A DNA stretch of 64,000 bases from Prorocentrum cordatum (taxonomy: Eukaryota > Sar > Dinophyceae > Prorocentrales > Prorocentraceae): the NCBI GenBank assembly GCA_963575745.1, contig CAUYUJ010000769.1:237001-301000 (forward strand). The letters are read 5' to 3'. The notes under the pieces were generated by a model. The model saw only the letters and a list, made by a program, of their open reading frames with translations, did no database searches and had not been told where the DNA came from. A program made the position numbers and the translations under genes. This document shows positions 44,938 through 55,310 of the stretch, piece by piece. Every line of letters starts with the position of its first letter. Positions within the stretch are counted from its first letter, which is position 1.

Positions 44938-45156
44938 GGGCAACGTCAGGGGGGGACCAGCTCAGGGGAGCGGAATATCGATGTGGAATCGGAGATGCAT
45001 CGCCGATGGATTGACGATGAGGCCTCGATAGCAAAACCGCACGGTCCTGGGCGGGGTAGACTATCCGGCCCCTATCGGCGATGCATGGGCGATTGGGGGT
45101 CGATGATGCACCCCCCCTGAGCCCATCCCCCCCGTAACGTTGCCCCGGACTAGTTT
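44938..45156. mobile_element. TIR element with GGGCAACGT ends
   Basis: GGGCAACGTCAGGGGGGGAC at the left pairs with CCCCCCCGTAACGTTGCCC at the right. The interior has ATCGGAGATGCATCGCCGAT and CCTATCGGCGATGCATGGGC. Related pieces: 38165-38325, 12565-12935, 44150-44260 and the left end only at 11854-11880. Confidence 0.7.
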
Positions 45157-45304
45157 ACTCGTGGAGCGCAGCGCAACGGTCTGGGGGGAGGCGTGCGAAT
45201 GTTCTGTTGCATCGAGCCCGCGTCGAGCCCGCGTCGGGCACAAGACAAGACACCACTTCGGGGGACAGGCGGGGTCCCCCGAAGATGCCACATGACGAAT
45301 GCCG

Positions 45305-46261
45305 TCAGGTCTTGAAGCCCACGTTGAAGGACACGGCCACGCGCTCCTCCGCCTTCGAGACCCACGACGCGGGAGCGGCGGCGACGGGCTCCACGAAGTG
45401 GTCCAGCCACCCGGGAAAGACCAGCATCAGGCCCGGCGATGGCCTCACCTGGACGTCCGCGCCCAGGCCCATCCACTCGAAGCCCTCGAGGATGCTCGTC
45501 TGCGCCCGCGGGTCCCTGAACTTGATGCATCGAAGAAGAGACAACTGCAGGAACGCAAACGTTGAGAGCTCTGCGCGAATTCCTTGGATCGGCGCTGGGC
45601 CCCTCGGCGCCGACCCTGGCGCGATCCGCGCGCCAGGGAGGGGGTTCCAGTGCCGATACAAGCAATCCGCGCGGAACTCCGAACATTAATTGACGCAATT
45701 TTCCGCTCTTCTCATGGAGCCTCCCTCGGGATCGTCCGGCTGCGCGGGCGGGACGCTCGCGTAGTAGACGCCCGCAAATATGGACCCGGCGTGCTTATGG
45801 ACCTTGTGCGAGTCACCTGCGCCGAGCACATTGACCCACATCTCCTTGACAAAAAACTTGGGCTTGGCAGCGCGGCCCTTGGCGTGGGCCGTCCGCAGCT
45901 GCCCCTGCCTCCAGAACTCGTTCGCCGCCGCCACAGCCTCCTTCTTGAGCTCGGAAAAGGGAGCGCCCTCCTTGTGCAGATGCCTCTGGCTCTGCCAGCC
46001 CCCGCGGTTGCTCGCAGACTCCCCCACCGGGCTGCCGTCCCTGAGCTCCCTGGCGGCGTCCAAGACCTTCCGATTCAGCTCGGCCGCCTGCACGGGGTCC
46101 ACAAAGTAGGCGAAGATGGGCGTGGACCACTGCAGCTCCAGCGAGGCGTTGCCCCCCGCGCGCGCCCCACGCGGCACCAGCGCCGCCGAAAGGAGCAGCA
46201 CGAGCGGCCGACAGCGCGTTGCCGCCCGGCGGCCAGGACGCTGGCGCAGCGCCCGCGCCAT
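45305..46261 (-). CDS. 2OG-Fe(II) oxygenase-like protein, two exons, nested in an isoamylase intron
   Basis: The likely product is a 252-residue protein of the 2OG-Fe(II) oxygenase superfamily (the small family around Pfam 2OG-FeII_Oxy_5), which couples 2-oxoglutarate decarboxylation to hydroxylation of an unknown substrate. Exon 1 (46261-45714) has an N-terminal Arg-rich stretch and hydrophobic PLVLLLSAALVP, possibly a signal peptide, then WSTPIFAYFVD, NRGGWQSQ, WVNVLGAGDSHKVHKHAGS and AGVYYASVP. Exon 2 (45515-45305) has DPRA, PSPGLMLVFPGWLDHFVEP and RVAVSFNVGF before TGA. The His residues of KVHKH and LDHFVEP and the Arg of RVAVSFN fit the metal and 2OG sites. The start at 46261 (GCCATGG context) was chosen because a relict SL lies about 27 bp upstream; an in-frame ATG at 46369 is further upstream of that relic. 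Host gene on the same strand. Substrate unknown. Confidence 0.85.
45516..45713 (-). mobile_element. Intron of the oxygenase gene, formed by hairpin element family B (copy B4)
   Basis: The 198-bp intron is almost exactly one copy of the dispersed inverted-repeat family B (compare 13602-13799 and 39150-39350). A GA donor (GGCTCCAT followed by GAGAAG) and an acceptor CAAGTTCAG before GGAC keep frame between exons 1 and 2. The terminal inverted repeats are GAGAAGAGC at the donor side and CTCTTCTTC near the acceptor, and an ATG triplet flanks both ends. The core is a GC-rich hairpin with CCTGGCGCGCGGATCGCGCCAGG. Exact splice positions are inferred from frame, not shown by a transcript. Confidence 0.75.
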
Positions 46262-46287
46262 GGCGAAGGCAAAAAATTGCGAAATGA

Positions 46288-46308
46288 CTCGGGCCGAAAT
46301 GGACACGG
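46288..46308 (-). promoter_or_regulatory. Relict dinoflagellate spliced leader upstream of the oxygenase
   Basis: The minus strand reads CGTGTCCATTTCGGCCCGAG, which matches the conserved dinoflagellate leader CGTAGCCATTTTGGCTCAAG at 15 of 20 positions. It lies 26 bp before the chosen ATG and in the right orientation. Relict leaders at gene heads are known from dinoflagellate mRNAs that were reverse transcribed and reinserted. The match alone is not significant over the whole window; the position is what supports it. Confidence 0.55.
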
Positions 46309-46999
46309 GGTCTTGGTGGCGTCTTGCCACGGCCCCAACAGGGTCGTGGTGATGTCGCGTTGGGGTCATGGCAAAGTGATGGCAAGGCAGGCGAGATCAG
46401 CCAGCATCGAATCGGGAATCGGATCGGATCGAAATTTGAGTCGGGTCGGGCTGCATCGACAAGGACTCAACATCGCGTCGGATCGCCTGCGCCAAGATGC
46501 ACAACAGCGCAATGCAAACATCGGTCCGCATCGCATCGCCGTCATCATAGAGGAATCCGCCGACCCCTTGGGGGTTGCTCGGCGTGTGAGATGGTACCCC
46601 TCCCCAATCGGGGATCTTCTGACCTGGGTCAATCCAGACCCGGGTCAGCAGGAAACCAAAAACTGCAATGCAAAAAAAAACTGCAACGCAGATCTTAGCA
46701 AACCCGGGTCAACCAATACGCGCGGCCGCCTCGCGGCCGCGAGCGGCTCGCCAACCCGGGTCAGCCAGAGGGGGTCTTCGCAGGATCCTGCAGGATCTGG
46801 CGCCCTGGCTGACCCCCGTTTGCATTGACCCCCGTCTCGAGGCTCCCGACCCAACCCCTCCCACTGGAGCCCGGTCTGCTGTCTTTGGAGGGGTCGGGGG
46901 GCGCCCGCTGGATCCGCAAGGGGTGCCGTCCGCTCCAGGAGTGATCCCGACGGCCTCCGAGGGCCTCCGCGTGGTTCTATATGGCCCTACGACGCTCGT
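46309..46999. other. Upstream of the oxygenase; ACCCGGGTCA repeats
   Basis: GAATCGGATCG repeats at 46405-46445, then inverted and direct AACCCGGGTCA/GACCTGGGTCA copies at 46620-46770, ending with GACCCCCGTTTGCATTGACC. No promoter motif recognised. Confidence 0.4.
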
Positions 47000-47215
47000 A
47001 GACGGCCTCAAGACAGCTCAAGGTGACTACCTACCAGACCACCCCAACCCAACCCGAAGACCCGAATTTCGGGTTGGGGGGGGTATGGGCTCCATACGTG
47101 TTTTTTCGATGTTCGCCGACCCCCCCCACTGGAAATGGAGGGCAATTTGAGGCCTTATGGTTGGGTTGGGGTGGTTTGGTGGGTGGTGATAGACGGCCTC
47201 AAGACAGCTCAAGGG
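47000..47215 (+). mobile_element. TIR element between 24-bp direct repeats
   Basis: The direct repeat AGACGGCCTCAAGACAGCTC AAGG occurs at 47000-47023 and 47192-47215. The insert has imperfect inverted ends (TGACTACCTACCAGACCACC and GGTGGTTTGGTGGGTGGTGA) and inverted CCCCAACCCAACCC / GGGTTGGGTTGGGG. Only copy seen. Confidence 0.75.
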
Positions 47216-48139
47216 CCCCCCGAGACGCCCCCACTTGGGAGGGCGGCCAATTTAGAAATCATTACCACTGGTTGCACCCGATACGCTCTCTTGTAACGGG
47301 TCGCTACATCCTTGCTGACGTGTTCACCAACTCCTTTGCGCGGCTTGCCGCGCGGGGTGTGGGTCAACGTTGCGTCGTGTTGCCAATGTGCTTAGGAAAG
47401 GCCACTCAACTTTTACTGACCGAAACGCGCAAATTTGACCAGGTGAGCACATCCCGCTAAGCATGTTCGCTGACCTCGCTAACTAGGTTAGCTACCCCAT
47501 AACCAAGTGATAAACACCAGCGAGGATAGCAATTTACATGGCCCATGAGGACAACAGCTGACGCTCTCGGGGTTGCGTGGCTTAGGTTCGCTGACCAGGT
47601 TCGCCAATCAGCTTCGCTAGACTGGTTGGCTGAGGGTAGCTAAAGGGTTTAACACACTGCGCACATTGTTAACCAACGCGTTGCCAACCCAACTCTTCAC
47701 CTTACCACACGATACGATACCGCTAAGCTAAGTTGCGCTGGCTGAACGTCATCATGTCAACATTCAGCTGCTTGTGTAATGGGTTGCCAACGCGAAGCCA
47801 TGTTTAATGAGTTGCAGGGTTACGCATGTATAACAAGGTGTATCAACATGTTGGGAGAGGGTTACCAGGGAGTTGGTGGGGGTTGCCAGAGGGGTACCAA
47901 GTTGTTACAACAAGACTGGCTGTTAACAAGAAGGAGCTCATCCAAGCAGAGGGCTCCAACACGACTCCCAAGAAGGCCCCCCAAGGGAACATCCTCCTAC
48001 CAATCTTTGGGAACACGCATATGTTTGTACATGCGTTTTTTTTAAGAAGAGGAAAGAGCGCGACCAGAAAACTCCAGCCGACTCGGTCTCGACCGCCGTT
48101 GTTTCCGTCTTCGCATATTCGTTGTTTCCGTCTTCGAGC
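47216..48139. other. A/T-richer single-copy DNA; no gene seen
   Basis: 47460-47780 is noticeably less GC-rich, with short GGTTCGCTxACC / GCTAACTAGGTTAGC motifs. No open frame of note. Confidence 0.5.
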
Positions 48140-48690
48140 GTTCAAAACGGCCCAAGAGGCCTTCATGATCGCTCCAAGACGACCCCAAAGGTCCTACGAG
48201 GGCCCCAAGGCGGCCAAAGAACCCCCCAAAGGGACCCAAGACTGCCCATGAGGGCCAACAGTGAGGCCCTCTTCATTAGACTCTCAAGGGCCCATGATGG
48301 CCCAAGCAGCCTCCAAAATGGCCCCCAAACGGCCCCAGAGACCCCCAAGACGGCCCAAGAGAGCCCCAAGATTGCCAGAAGAGGCCCCCAAGAAGGCCCC
48401 AGAGACCCCCAAGACGGCCCAAGAGAGCCCCAAGATTGCCAGAAGAGGCCCCCAAGACGGCTCAAGAGAGCCCCAGGACGGCCCAAGTGGACCCCAAGAA
48501 AACCACCATGCGGACCCGAGAGGCCTCCAAGACGGCAAGGGGCCAGACAGCGCAAGAGTACTCCAAGACGGCCCACGAGGCCCCCCAAAGACCCTAAGAG
48601 GCCCCGAAGAGGCCCCCAGGGGCCCCCAAGAAGCCTCCAACAGGCACCCCAAAAATCCTCCAAACGTCCTCAAGAAACCACACAGAGGCT
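48140..48690. repeat. CCAAGAGAGCC minisatellite, largest block
   Basis: Units such as GGCCCAAGAGAGCCCCAAGA and AAGGCCCCAGAGACCCCCA; one 61-bp segment from 48341 recurs almost exactly at 48401. Open frames of Gly/Pro/Arg repeats are artefacts. Confidence 0.8.
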
Positions 48691-48898
48691 CACGGAATTA
48701 CACGAAAGGCGCGTTGCTGATGTGCCTTTCGGAGTTTGAACTTGGCGTTACGTTGTGCTGTCACGCGGTGAACGCTCATGTCCCTCGTGGACTTATCGGG
48801 AGACTCTCCATGGGATCCCCAGGGGATCCTATGGGATCCCCCCCCTGGGATCCTATCCCCCCATGGGATCCCCCCCCATGAAGAGTCTCCCGAACTTA

Positions 48899-49112
48899 GT
48901 GGGCCCTGGAAACGACAGGGCCGTTTTTTCCGGTTCCGTTTTGCCGTTGTTTTACGGGTTCCGTCGCCGTTTTTCGATCGGTTCCGGCTCCGGTTCCAAT
49001 CCTGGAGCCGTTTTTCTGCCGTTTCCGGTCGCCGTTTTCTTGCCGTTTCCATTTTCAAGGGGCACTTTTTCGGAAACGGTGAGAACACGGCCCTGCCGTT
49101 TCCGGGGCCCTC
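48899..49112. mobile_element. Foldback element with CGACAGGGCCGTTT arms
   Basis: GGGCCCTGGAAACGACAGGG CCG at the left pairs with CGGCCCTGCCGTTTCCGGGG CCC at the right. The interior is repeats of CCGTTTTxCCG/GGTTCCG. It lies 20 bp before foldback copy 49133-49283. Confidence 0.75.
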
Positions 49113-49132
49113 CAAGCTCGTGGACGTTCGCC

Positions 49133-49283
49133 AGGGGGCCACATGCGAACCCTACCCCTACCCCCCACGATTTCTGAGGGGGATGGTGGGGTCACTTCGT
49201 TCGGGAGCTCTCGAGCGAAGTGAACCCCACCCTTCCCCTCAGAAACCGTGGGGGGTAGGGGTAGGGTTCGCACGTGGCCCCCT
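49133..49283. mobile_element. Foldback element, copy 1
   Basis: A nearly perfect palindrome of about 150 bp: AGGGGGCCACATGCGAACCC, CTACCCCTACCCCCCACGAT and so on to the centre near GGGAGCTCTCGAG, then the complement out to CACGTGGCCCCCT. A second copy is at 54629-54778. Confidence 0.85.
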
Positions 49284-50162
49284 ATTCGCACGCTCGTCTT
49301 GGCGCGGAAGCGAGGGGGGGAGGGGGGCGCATCCGCCCCTCGTGGCGCTGGCCAAACCCCGGGGCGGGCAGAACGGCACGGCAGAAGAGCGCGGCAAACG
49401 CGCGCGGCAAACCGCCCAACGCCCGGTCTCTGCGTGCTCCGGGCGTGCGCCCCGCGGAACGAAGGGCACCGAATCGGATCGGCCTGGCCAACCTCAACAT
49501 CGAATCGGATCGATCGAATCGACATTGACCTTGCAGGGTCGTGGCAGGAATGGGGGCAGGGGTCTTCTCGCCCCTCGCCCTGCTCCACAGCTCCGTCGTC
49601 CCCTATTCACGTTCTTCGCGCCAGTCCCAAACATCCGTTTGTTCACTTTCTCACAACGTGGCTTCCCCGTGCTCTGGACCCATGGCCAGGGACCGGCTTT
49701 TCACCCCGAGTCGCGTTTGACGGTCCGGGGGCCCAGTGAAGGCCCCCAGAGGCCTTCAGCAAGGTTTTCTCCCCGACTCGAGGAGGTCTGGCTTGCTACA
49801 AGGAAAGGATTCGGCCTCCGGCAGCCGATCGGGACGATTCGGGCACCCAGGAATGCTCTCTGATCAAAGTTTTTAGGCCCCCCACCCTTTGCCCTTTCTG
49901 TTCGGGCAGGAGGCACGCCTGCACAAGACGCGATTCCTCGCAGGCCCACCCCATCACCAGGACGCGCGACAACAAAAGCAGATTGATGGTGAAGCATTCC
50001 GCGCCGCTGTCGTGGACATGAGAAAGATCCTGGGACACCGCGCCGCGACCCTCTGGAGAATGAATGCTCCAGCCGTGCTCGGGTTCGGCGCATTCCCTCC
50101 TGTTTCAACGCGCGCAAATCGCATGGCCGCCTCCCACGCCGCCTCGGACAAGGGTGCCTATA
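49284..50162. other. Single-copy GC-rich DNA with possible exon at the right end
   Basis: 49950-50160 is open on both strands; on - it reads SEAAWEAAMRFARVETGGNA, and on the other side of element E1 the - strand reads TWRFWTDSAPASGAPSSVAS. E1 could be an intron between them, but no domain is recognised. Confidence 0.2.
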
Positions 50163-50364
50163 GGAGGCTTGGGAATGGGCACCAGCACCAACACAGGGGG
50201 TTTGCCTCCACGGGGGAAAGACGATCCTCGATATCGGTGTTGGTGGTAATCTTTGGGCTCCCAGGAAGCCCGAAGATTACCACCATCACTGAGGTCGGGA
50301 TCTTCTCCCATCGGTGGAGGCACACCGCCGATATTGGTGTTGGTGTCAACCTCTAGGCCTGCGA
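50163..50364 (+). mobile_element. Family E element, copy E1
   Basis: A ~205-bp element with imperfect ends AGGCTTGGGAATGGGCACCA and TTGGTGTCAACCTCTAGGCC (AGGCCT near each end, CACCAACACCAA inward). The inner part has GTTGGTGGTAATCTTTGG facing AAGATTACCACCATCAC, a second inverted repeat. Confidence 0.85.
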
Positions 50365-50477
50365 TGCCTACGTGCCCGAAAGCCACGGCAACCGCGCGGC
50401 CCCCCGAAGCGACCGAGGACGGCGCGCCAGACGCTGGAGCGGAATCCGTCCAGAACCGCCACGTGTAGACAAGAGAA

Positions 50478-50648
50478 AATTTGAAGGGGCCCAGAGACAC
50501 ACAAATAAATACACAAACGAAATCCCCCCCGTATCTTTACATATTTTCAGGGTTTCTGTCTTCCCGCCCACTGCCCATGTTTTCCCATATTTTCTGGGAA
50601 ATCGAGGATTCATTGTGTTTGCGTGGTTTTCTTCCTCCTGAAAATTCC
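50478..50648 (+). mobile_element. Family C element, copy C4
   Basis: The copy runs from AATTTGAAGGGGCCCAGAGA to CTTCCTCCTGAAAATTCC and is complete. It follows about 115 bp of single-copy DNA after element E1. Confidence 0.82.
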
Positions 50649-51840
50649 AGCGAGGACGCCCTTTTAGAGTGAAGGGAATCAATCGTGTAGGTTTTTGTTG
50701 AGTCAAGTCTCGCTTGTCGCGTTTAGCCTGTAGTTTATGCAAAAACGAGCCTTTTTTAAAGACCGCGTTAAGTCAAATCTCCGGGCGCCTCGAAAATTTA
50801 CTGTCTGGGCGGCTGTCCAGACGCGTCGGAATTCGACAAGCGCCGCCCCGGCCGACACGCCGCGGGACGGGCTCGCCGGGCAAAGTCGGAGGGCAACGCG
50901 ACGCGCTGGAAGAGAAAACCACGCCTAAGCGCCTGGGTTTTGCCATCGAAAAAAACAAAATAATCAGTCCGTCGGTTCTAGCCAGCCAGGGCGCACGCCA
51001 TCAAACCGCATTTGTCGGACGAGCGGGAGACGCTAAATAAACTTTCGCTGTGCCTCCGCATCGCCGCCCATCCATGGCGTAGGTCCGACAAACAAGCGCG
51101 CAACTGCAACGAAAACCGCGTTCGCGCCCGCCCCCGGATTTTTGATCGAGCCGCCAGAAAACAAACGGAACAAACCCTAATGAGGACTCCCGCCCAGGGA
51201 AAGCTAGAGGGGTAGGGGTGGGGGGCCTAAAATATTTGAGTGCTCTCGACGAGGCGCAGCTGCTGGAAGGCAGCGCGGAGCGAAAAACTTTAGAAGAACC
51301 AGCGGGAACGTCCGAAAACCTCTCATCGTGATTGCGCCACGACGCGAGGATGTCAAGGCTCCACTGTCCGTCCTCGGCCTCCACGACCTCCGCGCCCACT
51401 GTCGGCGCTTGTACTGTCAATTTGCGATTAGCAACTCCGTGGGGGGCGCGCGTATAAAGATTAGGACCCCTGCTCGGGCGAATTGCGGGGTGGCGCCCGC
51501 CAGATTGAAAATCAACGGGGCGGCGCAGGTGATTAGCACCGACGCCCGGCCGCCGACGAGGGGCAAGGGGGGGGGTGTTTGGAGGCGAGAACGAGCCAGG
51601 GATCCCCTCTTTCTGTCGAACCGATGCGGGCCTGCGGGCAAGGCGGGCTGGACGAAAGTAGGGCGCAGCAAAAGGGGGATTTGCCAAGCAGCTCACGTCG
51701 CCGATTTTCCAAGCGCCTCCTGGCGCCGAAAGCGGCCATGCGTCGAGGACTGGCCCCTCGGCGGGGCGACCGAAACCAGGTGCGCGCAGCAGGTTTTGCA
51801 ACACCCCCTTTCCTTCCCCAGCCCTTCATAAGATTTTGAT
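50649..51840. other. Single-copy DNA; long open frame on - without homology
   Basis: A 267-codon open frame at 51001-51804 (-) is Pro/Arg/Ala-rich and unrecognised. GACGAGGCGCAGCTGCTGGA at 51248 and CACGACGCGAGGATGTCAAG at 51338 are dispersed motifs. Confidence 0.3.
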
Positions 51841-51845
51841 GGCCT

Positions 51846-52065
<220 letters not shown>

Positions 52066-52815
52066 CCCATCCTAATCCTCCTCCTCCCTCCTCCTCCTCC
52101 TCTTCCCTCTCCTCCTCCTCCTCCTCCTCCTCCTTCTCCTCTTTCTCCCCCTTCCCCCTCCTCTCTCCTCCCTCCCCGTGGCGCGCGTGACTTCAAAAAA
52201 ATAATCGCGCCCCGCGGGGTCTACTCATCAGCCCCGGAGGGGGCACCCTTTTGTTAATCAAAAGCTGACATTAACGGGGAGCTCAAGGCTCTTCGTCCCA
52301 GGGCTGTCCTGGGAGACACCTTTCATTCAAAACGTTTCCTCCCTTCCCATTGGTCACCGTTGGCTCTACAAGCTCGACAACCCGAGGAGGTGAATCGAGC
52401 CAAGTCTTACTCGAATCAGCCATGGTCTTGAGGGGAAGCACCTTCCCTTTGATCACTTTCCCGCCCGCAGGGGGGGGGGTCCTGAGGGGGTCAAGGGGAG
52501 GGTCTTGGAAGGCCCACGATGGTCCCAAAGATGCCCCCAAGAGGGGCTCCAGAAGGGAACCCGAACTGCAATCTCGAGCCACAGCCGAGACCGAAGCCCC
52601 CCAAAGATCCCCCCCTCTGAGGACCCCAAGGCGCTCCCAAGAGGCATCAGATCCTGTTGGAACAACATGGAAGAGACCTGCCGAGAGACCACCCAAAGAG
52701 TCAACGCCGACCTTCCTTGGACCTTCCTCCGGATCCCCCTTCAGGGTCGGCGGGACCGGCCGTACGGCCTCTCCAGCATACAGCCACCGTGCTGCCTCCA
52801 GGAACCCCAACACTC

Positions 52816-52946
52816 GCCATCGCTCGGACGTCCAGCCCCCGTGCATTGTTCGGTTTCGAGCGTGCATTTTCCGCGAAAGGCTCAGGGATGCTCCTCGGTG
52901 CTCGTCGCCGAAAAAAAAAAAAAGCACACGTCCGAGCGACGCCAAG
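52816..52946 (+). mobile_element. Family A element, copy A10
   Basis: This is the most diverged complete copy: the inner part reads GTTTCGAGCGTGCATTTTCC and the run before the right repeat is A-rich. The right end plus flank (GCGACGCCAAGCCAGAAC) is repeated imperfectly at 52988-53009. Confidence 0.85.
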
Positions 52947-53458
52947 CCAGAACAGTGAGCCAGAGAAGGGAGATGCTGGCCACGGCGAGCGATGCCAAGC
53001 CAGAACGGTGGGCCAGCGAAGGAAAACTCTGTGGCCACAGCGAGCCGCGGCCACGAAGAGGCTCCACCCGACCCCCCCCTTGGTGTCCGGGAGCCTGCCC
53101 CCCAGATCGGAGCCCCTCCCGAGCCCACAGGCGTCCTTCTCTCGGCGTCCTGGCCGTGCGCGCCCCCGCCGCCCCTTTCGGGTCGGGCGAAAAGGGGGGG
53201 GGGGTGAGAATCAGCTCACGTGGCCGAAACCGGCTGCATGCAGCAGATTTGTACCCCCCCCCCGTTCCCAATCCCCCCCTTTCGTCGGGCCCGACCCTTC
53301 CCCTCCCCTTCCAGGAGCGGGGAATATAATGACAGAGAGACAAGACCGACAGGGCAACAGAGAAATGCAACCGCTGTCCGCCCTCGCCGACTTCTTCTTT
53401 TGCTTCCTTTACTTCACTCTGGATCCCACACCTCCCCCACCGACTCTGTGACGGCGGC

Positions 53459-53520
53459 CTGTATAGGTCGCTGCTTCCGCACATACGGGTCGCGAACTCG
53501 CTCTTCATGCACGGGTCGCC
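53459..53520 (-). CDS. Isoamylase exon 5
   Basis: The exon reads GDPCMKSEFATRMCGSSDLY plus two bases of an Arg codon, equivalent to the family segment GD..FA.RLCGS.DLY. The acceptor is ATCTCAG before GGC (phase 0); the donor is TACAG followed by GC (phase 2). An in-frame stop lies a short way upstream, as expected for intron. The following intron is about 9.9 kb and contains the nested oxygenase gene. Confidence 0.93.
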
Positions 53521-53522
53521 CT

Positions 53523-54628
53523 GAGATGCTCGGGGTCATAACAACAACACGAGCGCGCAGAGTGCAATGGCCGACTCCGACGGAATAGCTTGAGGAGGAA
53601 GATACAACGGTGGAGCGTGCACGCCACACTGCCGTCCGTCACATGTGGGGATGAACCTTGCGGACATCCTCCACCTCGCCTCTTGGGACGTTGAGGCGTG
53701 ATAGAATGCCAATGGCGGTCTGGTTAGGTCTTTGTCAATTGCACAATGTCGCATGCACGGTTCCCCAAGGCCCAAGAGGCGCCGATGAGGTCCCAAGAGG
53801 CTTCCGAGACATCCAAGAGAAGGCCAGGCGGCCCTCCTGGAATACCAACATTATTCCAGAACCAGAGAACGCGCCTAGGTTTTCGAATGTTGTGCCATTC
53901 CTGGGCCCCTCGGCACAACCAAAGAGAGGCCGAGCAATCCTAAGGAGATGCCCGAAGTGCAAAAGGCCTCGGAGGAGCTGAAGAGGTGCGAAAAGAGCCC
54001 AATGAGGACCTCCAGAAGCCCCGCCAGTCGGCCCAGGACAACTTCAATAGGGCCCCAAGACAGTCCAAGAGGAGCCAAGATAGCCCCCAAATGGCCTAAG
54101 ACATCCAAAATATGCTCCCAGGACAGCCCCAAGAGACTCCCCAGACTGCCGAGAGGGGTCCAAGACAGCACCAAGACGGCCCAAGAGAGCCCCAAGTCGG
54201 TCCCATGAGAGCCCCACAGGAGCCCAAGACAGCACCAAGACGACTCAATAGACCTCATGAGAACCCCAAGAAATAGAGACGTGAAGTGTCACGAGTAACG
54301 GCCTTCTGGTCAGCAATGGAGCGTATCCACCAACAATGCATCACTGGATCATGTCCGCCTACGGGGAACGCTGCCAAACTGAATCTTCTCTCCACTGACC
54401 AAAGCACTCTTTGTCTTTGACAATCCTCTCACGTCTCACATGCCAACCCGCATTGCGAGTCAAACCGCCCTGCCAAAACGACCCCATCGCAACGTGTTAG
54501 AAGCATCACGCCGCGGCGCACGAAGAGAAACGCCCCATCTCGTACTGAGAGAAACGCGCGCACCCAAAACTCCTGCCCAACAGACCCCGACCTCGGACGT
54601 CGATTAACAGAAATCACGCCGCCACGGT
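53523..54628. other. No gene seen
   Basis: CCAAGAGG-type minisatellite at 53760-53830 and 54030-54260; otherwise single-copy DNA in isoamylase intron 4. Confidence 0.5.
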
Positions 54629-54778
54629 AGGGGGCCACATGGGAACCCTACCCCTACCCCCCACGATCTTTGAGGGTAGGGTGGGGTTCACCTCGTTCGG
54701 GAGCTCCCGAGCGCAGTGAACCCCACCCTCCCCTCAAAAGTCGTGGGGGGTAGGGGTCGGGGTCCCATGTGGCCCCCT
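54629..54778. mobile_element. Foldback element, copy 2
   Basis: Same family as 49133-49283, with AGGGGGCCACATGGGAACCC at the left and GTCCCATGTGGCCCCCT at the right; centre GGGAGCTCCCGAG. The two arms differ at a few sites, several of them compensating. Confidence 0.85.
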
Positions 54779-54821
54779 GCACGGATAAGACGGGACCAAA
54801 ACCCTCGAACCCATCCGTGTG

Positions 54822-55053
54822 CCGCATCTCTCGGCCCAGATCTCGGACGCCTTGTTTTTGTTCGCAGCGTGGCTCTCCATTGGACGCCCGAATCATCCGG
54901 GATAACTCGGGCCCGGGGTAACTCGGGTGCGGATTCCCGAAAAACGAACCCGAGTTAACCCTGACCCGAGTTACCCCTGATGATTCGGGGCTCTGACCGC
55001 ATCTCTCGGCCCAGATCTCGGACGCCTTGTTTTTGCTCGCAGCGTGGCTCTCT
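54822..55053. mobile_element. Foldback element between ~55-bp direct repeats
   Basis: The central part 54886-54998 is a foldback (CCCGAATCATCCGGGATAAC ... GTTACCCCTGATGATTCGGG, with inner ACCCGAGTTA repeats). The sequence CCGCATCTCTCGGCCCAGAT and the following ~35 bp occur on both sides (54822-54878, 54999-55053). Confidence 0.78.
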
Positions 55054-55195
55054 CCAGAAGTCTGGGGCCATCCACGGGGACCGGCTTGGCTTCTCGTCCC
55101 GAGTCGTTGCCTGTCGGCCCCCGGGCCCGGCAAGGGCACCCCAAGGACAGGACGCCGCCGAACGCTTCCCGTCGTGACTTCTTTTTTCCCCGCGA

Positions 55196-55310
55196 CGCGG
55201 GAAGGTGAAGGTCTCGCCCCAAGTATCTGACGTCGTGTTTTTTTTACGCGAGAAGGTGAAGGTCTCGACCCAGCTATCTGACGTCGTGTTTTTTGCGCAA
55301 GGTTTTTCTC
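55196..55310. repeat. ~60-bp tandem duplication with ACGTCGTG-T run
   Basis: GGAAGGTGAAGGTCTCGCCC / GAAGGTGAAGGTCTCGACCC, each followed by TATCTGACGTCGTG and a T-run ending in ACGCGAG or GCGCAAGG. Confidence 0.75.

Noticed and set aside
51001-51804. 267-codon minus open frame as a gene
   Set aside because: No domain, biased Pro/Arg/Ala composition expected of GC-rich DNA, no start or splice support.
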